A stretch of 52,366 nt of DNA from CAZSVI01 sp964610205 (GTDB lineage Bacteria > Bacillota > Clostridia > DSM-8532), in NCBI GenBank assembly GCA_964610205.1, contig CAZSVI010000005.1, forward strand, positions 1 to 52,366, in the 5' to 3' direction. Each line of letters begins with the position of its first letter. Position 1 is the stretch's first letter. Below the pieces are notes generated by a model that was given only the letters and a program-made list of their open reading frames with translations, ran no database searches and was not told the DNA's origin. The translations under genes were made by a program, and so were the position numbers. Below, piece after piece: positions 1 through 8,438 of this stretch.

Positions 1-781
1 TTTTCATATCAATAAATGCCTGAAGCCATGGTTCATATGAAGTAAGGTCAAATATTCCCTTTGCATAATCATAATAATATATTCCGCTGTATGTTGCCGG
101 TCCCTCCATTGATTGTACAAAGCCAGTCCAATCCTGACCTGCCGGAAGCGCAAACCCGTATTTTCTTTCACCTTTGCATACATTACTTATTTTTATCGCA
201 TACTCCTTTAATTCATCAATTGTGGTCGGAGGATTTTCAGGGTTTAATCCTGAGATTTTAAAAAGATCCTTGTTATATATCAGCCTGTACGTAACAATAC
301 TGGAAGGAATAGCATATAATTTGTTTTTATATACCGGATCGGCAGCTATATTTAAAGCCCATTCGGGATATTTTTCCAGAAAATCGTTATCAATATACTT
401 TGTCAGATCTACAAGCCAACCACGGTTTATATATGGATTAATAAGCTCCTCGTTAAGGCCTATTATGTCAGGGCCTTCTCCTGAGGCCATAAGCATATTG
501 AGAGTTTCCTCATACATATATTGCGGGATGTCGAGAAGTGAAAGCCGGATATAATCCGCTGCTGTATCGTTGTACTTTTTTATAGCCTGTTCAAAGCCTT
601 TCATGTATCCCAGAGACCAATGAGATAATTTAATTTCTATTGGGATTTCAGTTATTATTTCATCGGGCGCTGCGTTAATTGCTTTATAATCAGGTACAAT
701 CCGCATGCTCTTTATATAAACAACAGCCAAGGTTATTAGTATTGTGAATATAAATACAGCTAAAGAAATTTTTCTTAACAC
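1..781 (-). CDS. Membrane-anchored extracellular solute-binding protein (family 1), 3' end cut by window edge
   Basis: This minus-strand frame is open from a GTG at 781 to the left edge, about 260 residues, with the C-terminus missing. An AGGAGGA lies 7 nt upstream of the GTG. The protein starts with a short basic stretch and one hydrophobic segment (about residues 5-22), then a periplasmic-binding-protein fold with typical family 1 sequence (a YEETLNMLMASGEGPDI region, a LYAIP segment and a YNKDLF segment). I see no cysteine after the hydrophobic segment, so it is probably held by an uncleaved membrane anchor, not a lipid. It is divergent from the kinase/regulator pair at 1028-4466 and may present sugar to that sensor, but this is inference; it could also belong to a transporter beyond the edge. 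Confidence 0.85.
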   Translation of the reverse strand, partial: MLRKISLAVFIFTILITLAVVYIKSMRIVPDYKAINAAPDEIITEIPIEIKLSHWSLGYMKGFEQAIKKYNDTAADYIRLSLLDIPQYMYEETLNMLMASGEGPDIIGLNEELINPYINRGWLVDLTKYIDNDFLEKYPEWALNIAADPVYKNKLYAIPSSIVTYRLIYNKDLFKISGLNPENPPTTIDELKEYAIKISNVCKGERKYGFALPAGQDWTGFVQSMEGPATYSGIYYYDYAKGIFDLTSYEPWLQAFIDMK

Positions 782-840
782 CTTAATGTCCTCCTGAACA
801 TCGAAATATCCGATTTTTATACCATTAACCAATGTATTTA

Positions 841-898
841 TGCAGAATTCTGCAAAAAATCGGTTCATATATACAAAGACTGTATTATATTGTATAAT
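841..898 (+). promoter_or_regulatory. Putative promoter and palindromic operator for the sensor kinase operon
   Basis: A perfect 14-bp palindrome, TGCAGAATTCTGCA (841-854), is followed by a possible sigma-A promoter: TATACA (870-875), 17 bp, TATAAT (893-898). It lies between the divergent binding-protein and kinase genes. The -10 matches consensus fully and the -35 in 4 of 6 positions. The role of the palindrome as an operator is inferred from its position. Confidence 0.4.
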
Positions 899-1027
899 TA
901 TAAAAAATATTATATACGATATCATATAAAAAGTACAATTTTGTTTTTTATCAAAATATACGTCTTCTGATAAAAAGGTTTATTATTACTATACGCATAA
1001 AAACAAAATTGTTGAAAGGCCTTATAT

Positions 1028-2875
1028 ATGTTTTTTAAGTCGATTAGAAAATATTTATTCGATAACATCATATATAACATGCGTATCCGGACCAGATTGC
1101 TGATTTTTTTTATCCTGATAGTCATGATGCCTGCATCAATAATTTTACTTGCAATATATGACAGATCCATTAATATCATATCCGGAAGTATTAATACATC
1201 CATAGTAAGTAATATGAATATGATTGAAACCAATATAATGCAGAAATTCGAAGTTGTTAATGATATATCTACTTACATATATATGAATCCCGAGGTTGTA
1301 AGAATACTTTCAAACAACCGCCCAAGTGATTATCAAAGAAGTGATCTGGTAGAAGAAATGGCCGATCTCGACAAAGTAATGGAAAACTATATAGCCTCAG
1401 GAATCATCGGCACTTCAGTCCTCCCTAAAATATACATGCTTAACAGGCCGGAATACCTGATGTTTAATTTTACTGATAAAGTATCCGATCTCAGCCAAAT
1501 TGAAAAGGAAAAATGGTATATAAGCCTTCCGTCTTCTGGAAGATATACTGTTGTCGGGGTTGACAAAAGTTCAGAATCCGATTGCTTTAATATCATAAAA
1601 ACAGCAAAAAGGCTTTACGGCTTAAAAAATCCCGATATCCCATTCAGAGCACTGTTAACCGTAGACATATATATTTCCGATTTTACTGAAATAATTGACA
1701 AGTTCAGCCTAAAAAACAGTTCGATCTATATTGTAAATGAGGAGTTCACTGTTGAGATAAGCTCTGCATCTGAGCTTCTTGGGAGGGACATATATGAAGA
1801 AAAGTTGATTATAACCGATTTGAAAAACCATGATTACAGCTATTTATCTTTTGTAGAAAAGCAAAACAATATTGATATTATGATTGCTTGCAAAAAAATA
1901 GAAGCTCTTAACTGGACAATGATTGCAACGTGTCCTTTAAAGGAAATGTACGGAGAGTTGATAGAATTCAAAAAAATTGTGTATATCGTGCTGATATTAT
2001 GCATTTTATTAACTGTATTTCTTGCCCTTCTCCTTTCGGAAAATATTTCGTATCCAATCAGGAAGCTCGTTGACTCCATGCATTCAGTGGATGATATCAA
2101 TTTTGACATTCTTATTGAATATAAAAGAAATGATGAGTTTTCATACCTGATTCATACATATAAGGAAATGCTGAATAAGATAAAAGGACTGATTGGCAAG
2201 TTGTATATAAGCGAGTCGAACAAAAGGAAAGCTGAGCTTAATGCACTTCAGGCACAAATCAATCCTCATTTTCTCTACAATACTCTTGACTCAATCAACT
2301 GGCTTGCATTAAAGCTGGATGCTGCCGATATAAGCACAATGGTTACATCCCTTTCGGATTTTTTCAGGTATAGCCTTAATAAAGGCAATAATGTAATCTC
2401 GTTGAATGACGAAAAAAAGCAGGTGGAAAGTTATCTGACAATACAGAAGATCCGCTTCGGAAACAAGTTGAATTATGATATCAGTTTCCCGCCCGATATA
2501 TTAAAGTACCTGACAGTTAAACTGATATTGCAGCCTTTAGTGGAAAATTCCATTATACATGGAATAGAAAAGAAGAGGGGAAACGGCTTTATAAAGATCT
2601 CCGCTCAAAAAGTGGGATGCGATATAATAATCCGTGTTTCAGACAATGGAGCAGGGATTGATACCCATGAAATCAACATGATACTTGATGAGGATAATAA
2701 TATTTCCGGGTCATTTGGCATAAGGAACGTTAATGAGAGGATCAGGCAAGCTTTTGGAGACAGATACGGGCTTAGGTTTTACCCAAATAAGCCGTATGGT
2801 GTTATAGCACATGTGTTGATTCCTGCGGTAAGAAATCTGGAGGAATACTATGTTAAAAATGATAATAGCCGATGA
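1028..2875 (+). CDS. YesM-type sensor histidine kinase
   Basis: A 615-residue membrane sensor kinase. It has a first membrane segment at about 24-44, a large extracytoplasmic sensing region (45-315), a second membrane segment at about 317-337, a HAMP-like linker, a His_kinase (PF06580) domain with the phospho-accepting His at 414 in INPHFLYNTL, an N-box near 501-509 and a DNGAG ATP-binding motif at 539-543. Members of this family sense extracellular sugars or oligosaccharides and phosphorylate a YesN-type regulator. The next gene, overlapping by 26 nt, is that regulator, and the sugar permeases follow. The start has GAAAGG upstream; Met18 is a less likely alternative. Confidence 0.93.
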   Translation: MFFKSIRKYLFDNIIYNMRIRTRLLIFFILIVMMPASIILLAIYDRSINIISGSINTSIVSNMNMIETNIMQKFEVVNDISTYIYMNPEVVRILSNNRPSDYQRSDLVEEMADLDKVMENYIASGIIGTSVLPKIYMLNRPEYLMFNFTDKVSDLSQIEKEKWYISLPSSGRYTVVGVDKSSESDCFNIIKTAKRLYGLKNPDIPFRALLTVDIYISDFTEIIDKFSLKNSSIYIVNEEFTVEISSASELLGRDIYEEKLIITDLKNHDYSYLSFVEKQNNIDIMIACKKIEALNWTMIATCPLKEMYGELIEFKKIVYIVLILCILLTVFLALLLSENISYPIRKLVDSMHSVDDINFDILIEYKRNDEFSYLIHTYKEMLNKIKGLIGKLYISESNKRKAELNALQAQINPHFLYNTLDSINWLALKLDAADISTMVTSLSDFFRYSLNKGNNVISLNDEKKQVESYLTIQKIRFGNKLNYDISFPPDILKYLTVKLILQPLVENSIIHGIEKKRGNGFIKISAQKVGCDIIIRVSDNGAGIDTHEINMILDEDNNISGSFGIRNVNERIRQAFGDRYGLRFYPNKPYGVIAHVLIPAVRNLEEYYVKNDNSR

Positions 2876-4466
2876 CGAAGAAATAGTAAGGGATGGTTTA
2901 AGAAATATTATCTCATGGCAGGAACTCGGGATAGAAATTATAGGAACTGCATCCGATGGTGAAGAGGCTTATGAGCGATGCAGAGAGCTTACGCCCGATA
3001 TTCTGTTTACGGATATACGCATGCCTTTAATGGATGGCCTTGAGTTGGCAACAAGACTTAAAGAGGAGAAAAGAGATATAAAAATAATAATAATCAGCGG
3101 TATACAGGACTTCAATTATGCAAAAACCGCACTCGACCTTGATGCTGAAGGGTACATTTTAAAGCCTGTAAAGATAAACGAGCTAAGGGAGGTTATCACC
3201 AGGGTTGCTAATAAAATAAACATGAAGAGAAACATGGAAAATGAAATGCTTTCATTAAAAAAGCAGCTTATTGAAAGCATTCCCTCAATAAGGGACAACT
3301 TTTTGAGAGACCTTATTCTCGGAACTTTTTATGACAACGAGGATATTGTTAAAAAGCTTGCCTATTTGAATATACAATTCAGAATTGATGAAAATATAAC
3401 TGTTGCCGTACTTCAAATTGATGATTACCATGACATTATTACAAACTATGATGAGGAAAGAAAGCAACTGTTAAAACTTCTGATACAGGATATAGCGGAA
3501 AAAGTAATAAATAATTATAATTCAGGGATATGCATCCATACAGGTGATAATGAATTTGTAATTGTTTTCAATGAGGCAACTCAGACGGGAAAAAGGACTA
3601 TTCCTATTTGTGAAGAAATAATGTCACGTGTATACGAACTCGCGCAAGCGACTGTTTCTATCGGTCTGGGCCGTCCCGCATGTGGTATTTCAGAAATAAG
3701 CTGTTCGTACCGAGAAGCGCTTGAGGCTGTCAGATATAAATTCTATACCGGTAATAATTCATTACTGAATATTGACGATTTTCTTGGGGATATGAATGAT
3801 ATCAATTTTATATACATTTTTGATATGGAAAAGCAGTTGATGGATTGCATCAAACTTGGAGACAGCAGCAAAGTTATGAGAATTCTGGATGACATATTCA
3901 ATACCTTTTATGCAAATAAAAAAATGCACAGTTCATATCTGCAAAGCATGTGCATTGAAATTGTCAGCATTTCATCCGGAATAACTTATGAATTCAATGA
4001 AGACATCGAAAAAATTATTGGCAGCCATTCACAAATTCTTGATAACATATTATGCAAGGATAATTTGTCGGAACTGAAAAAATACATGCTTTCCATACTT
4101 TTGAAAATTACAAATCATATTGCCGGAAAATATAAAAAGAAGAGTGAAGACAATATAAACAAAATAAAAGGAATAATAAACGAAAGGTATATGGAAGACA
4201 TCAGCATATCCGGGATTTCTGAAGAGATTTATCTCACTCCCAATTATGTGAGTTTAATATTCAAAAGAGAAACTAACATGACAATTACTGAATACATAAC
4301 CGGGATCCGGATGATGAAGGCAAAGGAACTGCTAATGACTACCGATTTAAAAGTACAGGAAATAGCCGAATTGGTAGGTTATGAAAATCCCCATTATTTC
4401 AGCACCGTTTTCAAAAAACAAACCGGCGTTCATCCCATGAAATACCGTTCGCTGGCAAGCAGCTAA
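2850..4466 (+). CDS. YesN-type response regulator with AraC DNA-binding domain
   Basis: A 538-residue regulator. The N-terminal receiver domain (1-120) has the acidic pair D8-D9, phospho-acceptor D55 in FTDIRMP and a conserved lysine in the ILKP segment. A long middle region is followed by an AraC-type double helix-turn-helix at about 438-534, ending in the typical VGYENPHYFSTVFKK signature. GGAGG lies 7 nt before the ATG, and the gene overlaps the kinase by 26 nt, which supports translational coupling. It most likely activates the transporter and glycosidase genes downstream (4733-10775) in response to the partner kinase; the ligand is not known. Confidence 0.93.
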   Translation: MLKMIIADDEEIVRDGLRNIISWQELGIEIIGTASDGEEAYERCRELTPDILFTDIRMPLMDGLELATRLKEEKRDIKIIIISGIQDFNYAKTALDLDAEGYILKPVKINELREVITRVANKINMKRNMENEMLSLKKQLIESIPSIRDNFLRDLILGTFYDNEDIVKKLAYLNIQFRIDENITVAVLQIDDYHDIITNYDEERKQLLKLLIQDIAEKVINNYNSGICIHTGDNEFVIVFNEATQTGKRTIPICEEIMSRVYELAQATVSIGLGRPACGISEISCSYREALEAVRYKFYTGNNSLLNIDDFLGDMNDINFIYIFDMEKQLMDCIKLGDSSKVMRILDDIFNTFYANKKMHSSYLQSMCIEIVSISSGITYEFNEDIEKIIGSHSQILDNILCKDNLSELKKYMLSILLKITNHIAGKYKKKSEDNINKIKGIINERYMEDISISGISEEIYLTPNYVSLIFKRETNMTITEYITGIRMMKAKELLMTTDLKVQEIAELVGYENPHYFSTVFKKQTGVHPMKYRSLASS

Positions 4467-4732
4467 ACATAAAGGTATAATTTTTTACATGTTAAATCCA
4501 TTATTCTCTAGTGTTTTGTTCAACCAAACCTACATTCAGATTATACTTAAGCATTTATTTACCGCCGTTTCGCTTCCACTATCATAAGCAAGGCAGCACG
4601 AAGATGAGAATATCTTTCTCTTTTCAATTAAAAATGTGTAGAATTTTATACCTTTCTATAGATAGCTTTATTTCAAGTATTCTATAAACTGTTATAATTA
4701 TTACAGGCAACATTTTAAGAAAGGGATAAGAT

Positions 4733-5695
4733 ATGAAACAAAAAACATTAGTAGGTCATACAACTCATACTGACAGATTTCCATATATTTTTAAAGAACT
4801 AATAAAAAACAAGACCTTGTTCTTAATGACGCTTCCCGCAGTGTTGTTAATCATATTGTTGTGTTACCTGCCAATGTTCGGAATAGTCCTGGCGTTTGAA
4901 AATTTTAATTTTACTAAAGGTTTCTTCGGAAGCGAGTGGGTCGGGTTTAAAAACTTCGAATATCTTTTCCGAAGCAGTGATGCCTTTATAATTACACGCA
5001 ATACAGTTTTTTATAATTTATTCTTTATAGCAGCCGGCAATTTAACTTCTCTATTCATTGCAATATCTCTTAATGAACTGTATAGCAAACGACTTTCGAA
5101 ATTCTATCACAGTTGCATGTTTCTGCCGTATTTTCTATCATGGGTTGTTGCAAGTTATTTGCTTTTTTCCTTTTTAAGCATTGAAAAAGGTTTTATCAAC
5201 GTCGGTATATTGAAACTATTTGGCATTAATGCAATCAATTGGTATATAGAACCAAAGTATTGGCCTTTCATTATTGTATTCTGTCATTTATGGAAGTATC
5301 TGGGATACAATAGTGTAATATATATGGCTGGACTAACAAGCATAGAGAAAGAATATTATGAATCTGCAATAGTAGATGGAGCAACAAAGTGGCAGCAGAT
5401 AACAAAAATTACAATCCCCCTTATGAGTACAATGATGTGCATTCTGGTACTGCTTGCAACCGGAAACATATTCCGTTCTGATTTCGGGCTTTTTTACCAG
5501 GTTCCTCTTGATACAGGCACTTTATACAGTGTTACAAATGTTTTGGACACTTATGTATACAGATCTTTGACAAAAACAGGTGACATCGGAATGGCAGCGG
5601 CAGCGGGGTTTTACCAGGCAATTGTTGGTTTTGTGCTTGTACTTGCGGCCAATCTGGCCGTAAGAAAAGTTGACAGCAGTAAATCCTTATTTTGA
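4733..5695 (+). CDS. Sugar ABC transporter permease, LplB type
   Basis: A 320-residue inner-membrane permease with about six hydrophobic segments and the cytoplasmic EAA loop at about 210-229 (ESAIVDGA...ITIP), which docks the ATPase. The N-terminal pattern (LLCYLPMFGIVLAF, GFKNFEYLF) is typical of the LplB subgroup that imports complex oligosaccharides. No ATPase gene is in this module, as is usual for this group, which shares an MsmX-type ATPase encoded elsewhere. GAAAGGG precedes the ATG. It pairs with the next permease and with the lipoprotein at 6731. Confidence 0.92.
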   Translation: MKQKTLVGHTTHTDRFPYIFKELIKNKTLFLMTLPAVLLIILLCYLPMFGIVLAFENFNFTKGFFGSEWVGFKNFEYLFRSSDAFIITRNTVFYNLFFIAAGNLTSLFIAISLNELYSKRLSKFYHSCMFLPYFLSWVVASYLLFSFLSIEKGFINVGILKLFGINAINWYIEPKYWPFIIVFCHLWKYLGYNSVIYMAGLTSIEKEYYESAIVDGATKWQQITKITIPLMSTMMCILVLLATGNIFRSDFGLFYQVPLDTGTLYSVTNVLDTYVYRSLTKTGDIGMAAAAGFYQAIVGFVLVLAANLAVRKVDSSKSLF

Positions 5696-5733
5696 ACAAA
5701 CGAGTGAAAAAATGCTTTTCAGGAGTGAAAAAT

Positions 5734-6639
5734 ATGACGGATAAAGGCATGAATGCAATATCAAGATTATCCAATGTATTATTGAATACCTTATTCACTA
5801 TTTTTACCGGTACATGCATATTACCTTTTCTTCTTGTAATAATGATTTCAATTACAGATGAAAAGATGCTTGCTAAAAACGGCTACAGATTTATACCTGA
5901 TAAAATCAGCTTCTATGCATACCAGTATGTTCTGAATGAATCAACCGTACTCATAAGGGCATATATATTGACAATTACTGTTACATTAATCGGAACCTTT
6001 CTTTCACTGGTAATTATTTCTATGATTGCTTATCCTTTATCGCTTAAAACTTTCAAATACAGAAACGCATTTTCCTTTTTTATCTTTTTTACACTGCTGT
6101 TCAACGGAGGCCTTGTTCCCTGGTATATAGTCTGCGTAAGGGTACTGCATATTAGAAATACGTATTTTGCTCTTATTGTTCCGTTGCTGGTTAGTGCGAC
6201 ATACATTCTGATGATGCGCGCTTACTTTGTAACAAGTATACCTGACGGTTTAGTCGAATATTCCAAAGTCGAGGGAGCAGGTGATTTCAGAACATTCATC
6301 AGCATAATCATTCCTTTATCCACACCCATGCTTGCAACAATCGGGCTATTTACCTCCCTGGCCTACTGGAACGACTGGTGGAACCCGCTTATATTAACAA
6401 CCGATCCCAAGTATGTCAATCTTCAGTATTTGCTTCAGAAAATTCAGAAAGAAATGGATATATATAAAAGATTGCAGAATGCAAGCGGAGGGGCAACCAC
6501 AATCACATTAGCCAATATGCCCAGTGAATCAAGCCGTATGGCATTATGTCTTCTTACGATAGGTCCAATAATATTTGCATTCCCATTTGTACAAAAATAT
6601 TTTGTACACGGGCTTACCATCGGAGCAGTAAAGGGTTGA
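5734..6639 (+). CDS. Sugar ABC transporter permease, YtcP/CarB type
   Basis: A 301-residue second permease subunit. I chose the ATG at 5734 because AGGAG lies 8 nt upstream; a TTG at 5692 is in frame but overlaps the previous stop and lacks a ribosome site. It has six predicted membrane segments and an EAA loop (YSKVEGAGDF...IIPLSTP), and ends with the family's typical segment FVQKYFVHGLTIGAVKG. It forms a heterodimer with the LplB-type partner just upstream. Confidence 0.92.
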   Translation: MTDKGMNAISRLSNVLLNTLFTIFTGTCILPFLLVIMISITDEKMLAKNGYRFIPDKISFYAYQYVLNESTVLIRAYILTITVTLIGTFLSLVIISMIAYPLSLKTFKYRNAFSFFIFFTLLFNGGLVPWYIVCVRVLHIRNTYFALIVPLLVSATYILMMRAYFVTSIPDGLVEYSKVEGAGDFRTFISIIIPLSTPMLATIGLFTSLAYWNDWWNPLILTTDPKYVNLQYLLQKIQKEMDIYKRLQNASGGATTITLANMPSESSRMALCLLTIGPIIFAFPFVQKYFVHGLTIGAVKG

Positions 6640-6642
6640 CTG

Positions 6643-6689
6643 TTTCATGATATATAAAGACCGGTCCTTTATATAAATACAGCATGAAA
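6643..6689 (+). other. Intercistronic stem-loop between permease and binding-protein gene
   Basis: Nested inverted repeats: TTTCATG (6643-6649) pairs with CATGAAA (6683-6689), and inside it TATATAAAG (6651-6659) pairs with CTTTATATA (6667-6675). A short T-rich stretch follows. Such hairpins often make the binding-protein transcript more stable and abundant than the permease part; that role is inferred here. Confidence 0.6.
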
Positions 6690-6730
6690 GATTTTTATTC
6701 CCAAAATCCATTTTAGAGGAGGATATTTTT

Positions 6731-8236
6731 ATGAAAAAGCTCAACGGGATTCTATGTATCATAGTTACAGCATTGTTATTTCTCGTAGTTTTAGGAGGCT
6801 GTGCAACAAACAATTCAGGTGCGCCTACAGCAGCTGCAAACACTGCGGCAGTTTCAAACGGAGAACCAACAGGAAAAACTCAACTGGAGATATATGAAAT
6901 AAACTGGTATACGGTTGCAGATCCGCAGCAGGATACTCCGCTTGTTGAAGAAGAAGTTAACAAATATCTCAAGGATAAGATCAACGCTACGCTTAAGCTG
7001 AATTACCTCAACTGGAGCGATTATGACGCCAAGATCCCGACAATGCTCATGGCAGGCGAGTCCTTTGATATTTGCTTTACATGCGGCTGGTTCAATAAAT
7101 ACAGGCCAAATGTAGCGAAAGGTGTATTCTTGCCGTTGAACGACCTGATGACCCAATATGCCCCCAGGACAAAAGAACTTCTGGGAGAGGATATTCTGAG
7201 CGCTACACGAATTAAAGGCTTTAATTATGCTATACCTGCCTATAAGGAAATGGCCAGAGCCCAAGGATACCTTTTATTGAAATCACTTGTAGACAAGTAT
7301 AATTTTGACCTCACTGCAATCAAGACATATAAGGATATTGAACCTATGCTGCAGGTGATCAAGGAGAATGAGCCCGATATAGTTCCCTGTGGAAACGATC
7401 TGCCAATGGAATGGAATCACTTGTGCGACACAATCGCTTTATATCCGGACAACCGGGACACCACCGCGGTATTTTACTTTGAAACACCAGAATTCAAAGA
7501 CATATGCGAGACAGCATACAAGTGGGCAAATGCAGGATATATAAGCAAAGATGTGGGTGTGACTCAGGAAGATATGATGAAAAACTCAAAGGTTTTTGCT
7601 ATCACTCAGGGACTTAAGCCAGGTAAGGATGCGGAAATATCCAAGTCATATAAAAATGAGTGGATCCAGGTTCAGACTACGCCTACAATAATGACAAACG
7701 GTGAGCTTGACGGTTCAATGGTAGCCATCCCCGTGAATTCCAAAAATCCCGAAAGAACCATGATGTTCCTTGAACTTTTTAATACCGATAAGTATCTGAA
7801 TAATCTGATTGATTTCGGCATTGAAAATAAGCATTATGTTAAAGTATCCGACAATATAATAGACTTTGCTCCCGAGACAGAGAACGGTGCGAAATCCGGG
7901 TATAATCCAAATATGTGCTGGGCGATGGGCAATGTTTTCCTTAATTATATCTTTAAAGGTGAAGATCCCGATAAATTGAACAGCTTATTGAATTTTAACA
8001 AAAATGCTTTAGTAATGAATAATCTGGGCTTCAGTTTTGACAGCGAGCCTGTAAAGACGGAAGTAGCCGCTTGTCAAAACGTATATTCAGAGTACTATGG
8101 GAATCTTAAACGGGGTCTTATTGATCCTGCCGTAAAAATACCTGAGGCAATAGAAAAATTTGAAGCAAACGGAATCCGCAAGATACAGAAGGAATGCCAG
8201 AAGCAGCTTGATGCATACCTGGCAGGCAAAAATTAA
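6731..8236 (+). CDS. Extracellular sugar-binding lipoprotein of ABC transporter
   Basis: A 501-residue binding protein with a lipoprotein signal peptide and lipobox LGGC (lipidated Cys24), followed by a low-complexity Ala/Thr/Asn linker and a large family 1 binding domain. The C-terminal part (FNTDKYLNNLIDFGIENKHY) resembles the DUF3502-type end found in LplA-like proteins. AGAGGAGG lies a few bases before the ATG. It captures oligosaccharide outside the cell for the two permeases upstream. The substrate is not readable from sequence; the adjoining GH78-like enzyme suggests rhamnose-containing glycans. Confidence 0.92.
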   Translation: MKKLNGILCIIVTALLFLVVLGGCATNNSGAPTAAANTAAVSNGEPTGKTQLEIYEINWYTVADPQQDTPLVEEEVNKYLKDKINATLKLNYLNWSDYDAKIPTMLMAGESFDICFTCGWFNKYRPNVAKGVFLPLNDLMTQYAPRTKELLGEDILSATRIKGFNYAIPAYKEMARAQGYLLLKSLVDKYNFDLTAIKTYKDIEPMLQVIKENEPDIVPCGNDLPMEWNHLCDTIALYPDNRDTTAVFYFETPEFKDICETAYKWANAGYISKDVGVTQEDMMKNSKVFAITQGLKPGKDAEISKSYKNEWIQVQTTPTIMTNGELDGSMVAIPVNSKNPERTMMFLELFNTDKYLNNLIDFGIENKHYVKVSDNIIDFAPETENGAKSGYNPNMCWAMGNVFLNYIFKGEDPDKLNSLLNFNKNALVMNNLGFSFDSEPVKTEVAACQNVYSEYYGNLKRGLIDPAVKIPEAIEKFEANGIRKIQKECQKQLDAYLAGKN

Positions 8237-8267
8237 TTGAGTTAAGCTAACCGATTTTTACGTTTAT

Positions 8268-8316
8268 ACAGCAAGGTGCAAACTTTATAGCAGTTTGCTG
8301 CCTTGCTGTATTTTTT
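8268..8316 (+). terminator. Rho-independent terminator of module 1 transporter operon
   Basis: A strong stem: ACAGCAAGG and GCAAACT on the left pair with AGTTTGC and CCTTGCTGT on the right, with a short loop, followed by six T residues at 8311-8316. Confidence 0.9.
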
Positions 8317-8438
8317 AAATATTAAAAATCATGAATGCATATTATCCTATAATAGAATTTGTTACAAGCCGATATTCATTTCATACGTCATTGTAATCAG
8401 GTTACTAAAATTATTCAGAAAAGGATTGGAAACGGATT

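Noticed and set aside
61..554. Plus-strand frames near the left edge
   Set aside because: The minus-strand frame here encodes a clear solute-binding protein, so these are shadows.
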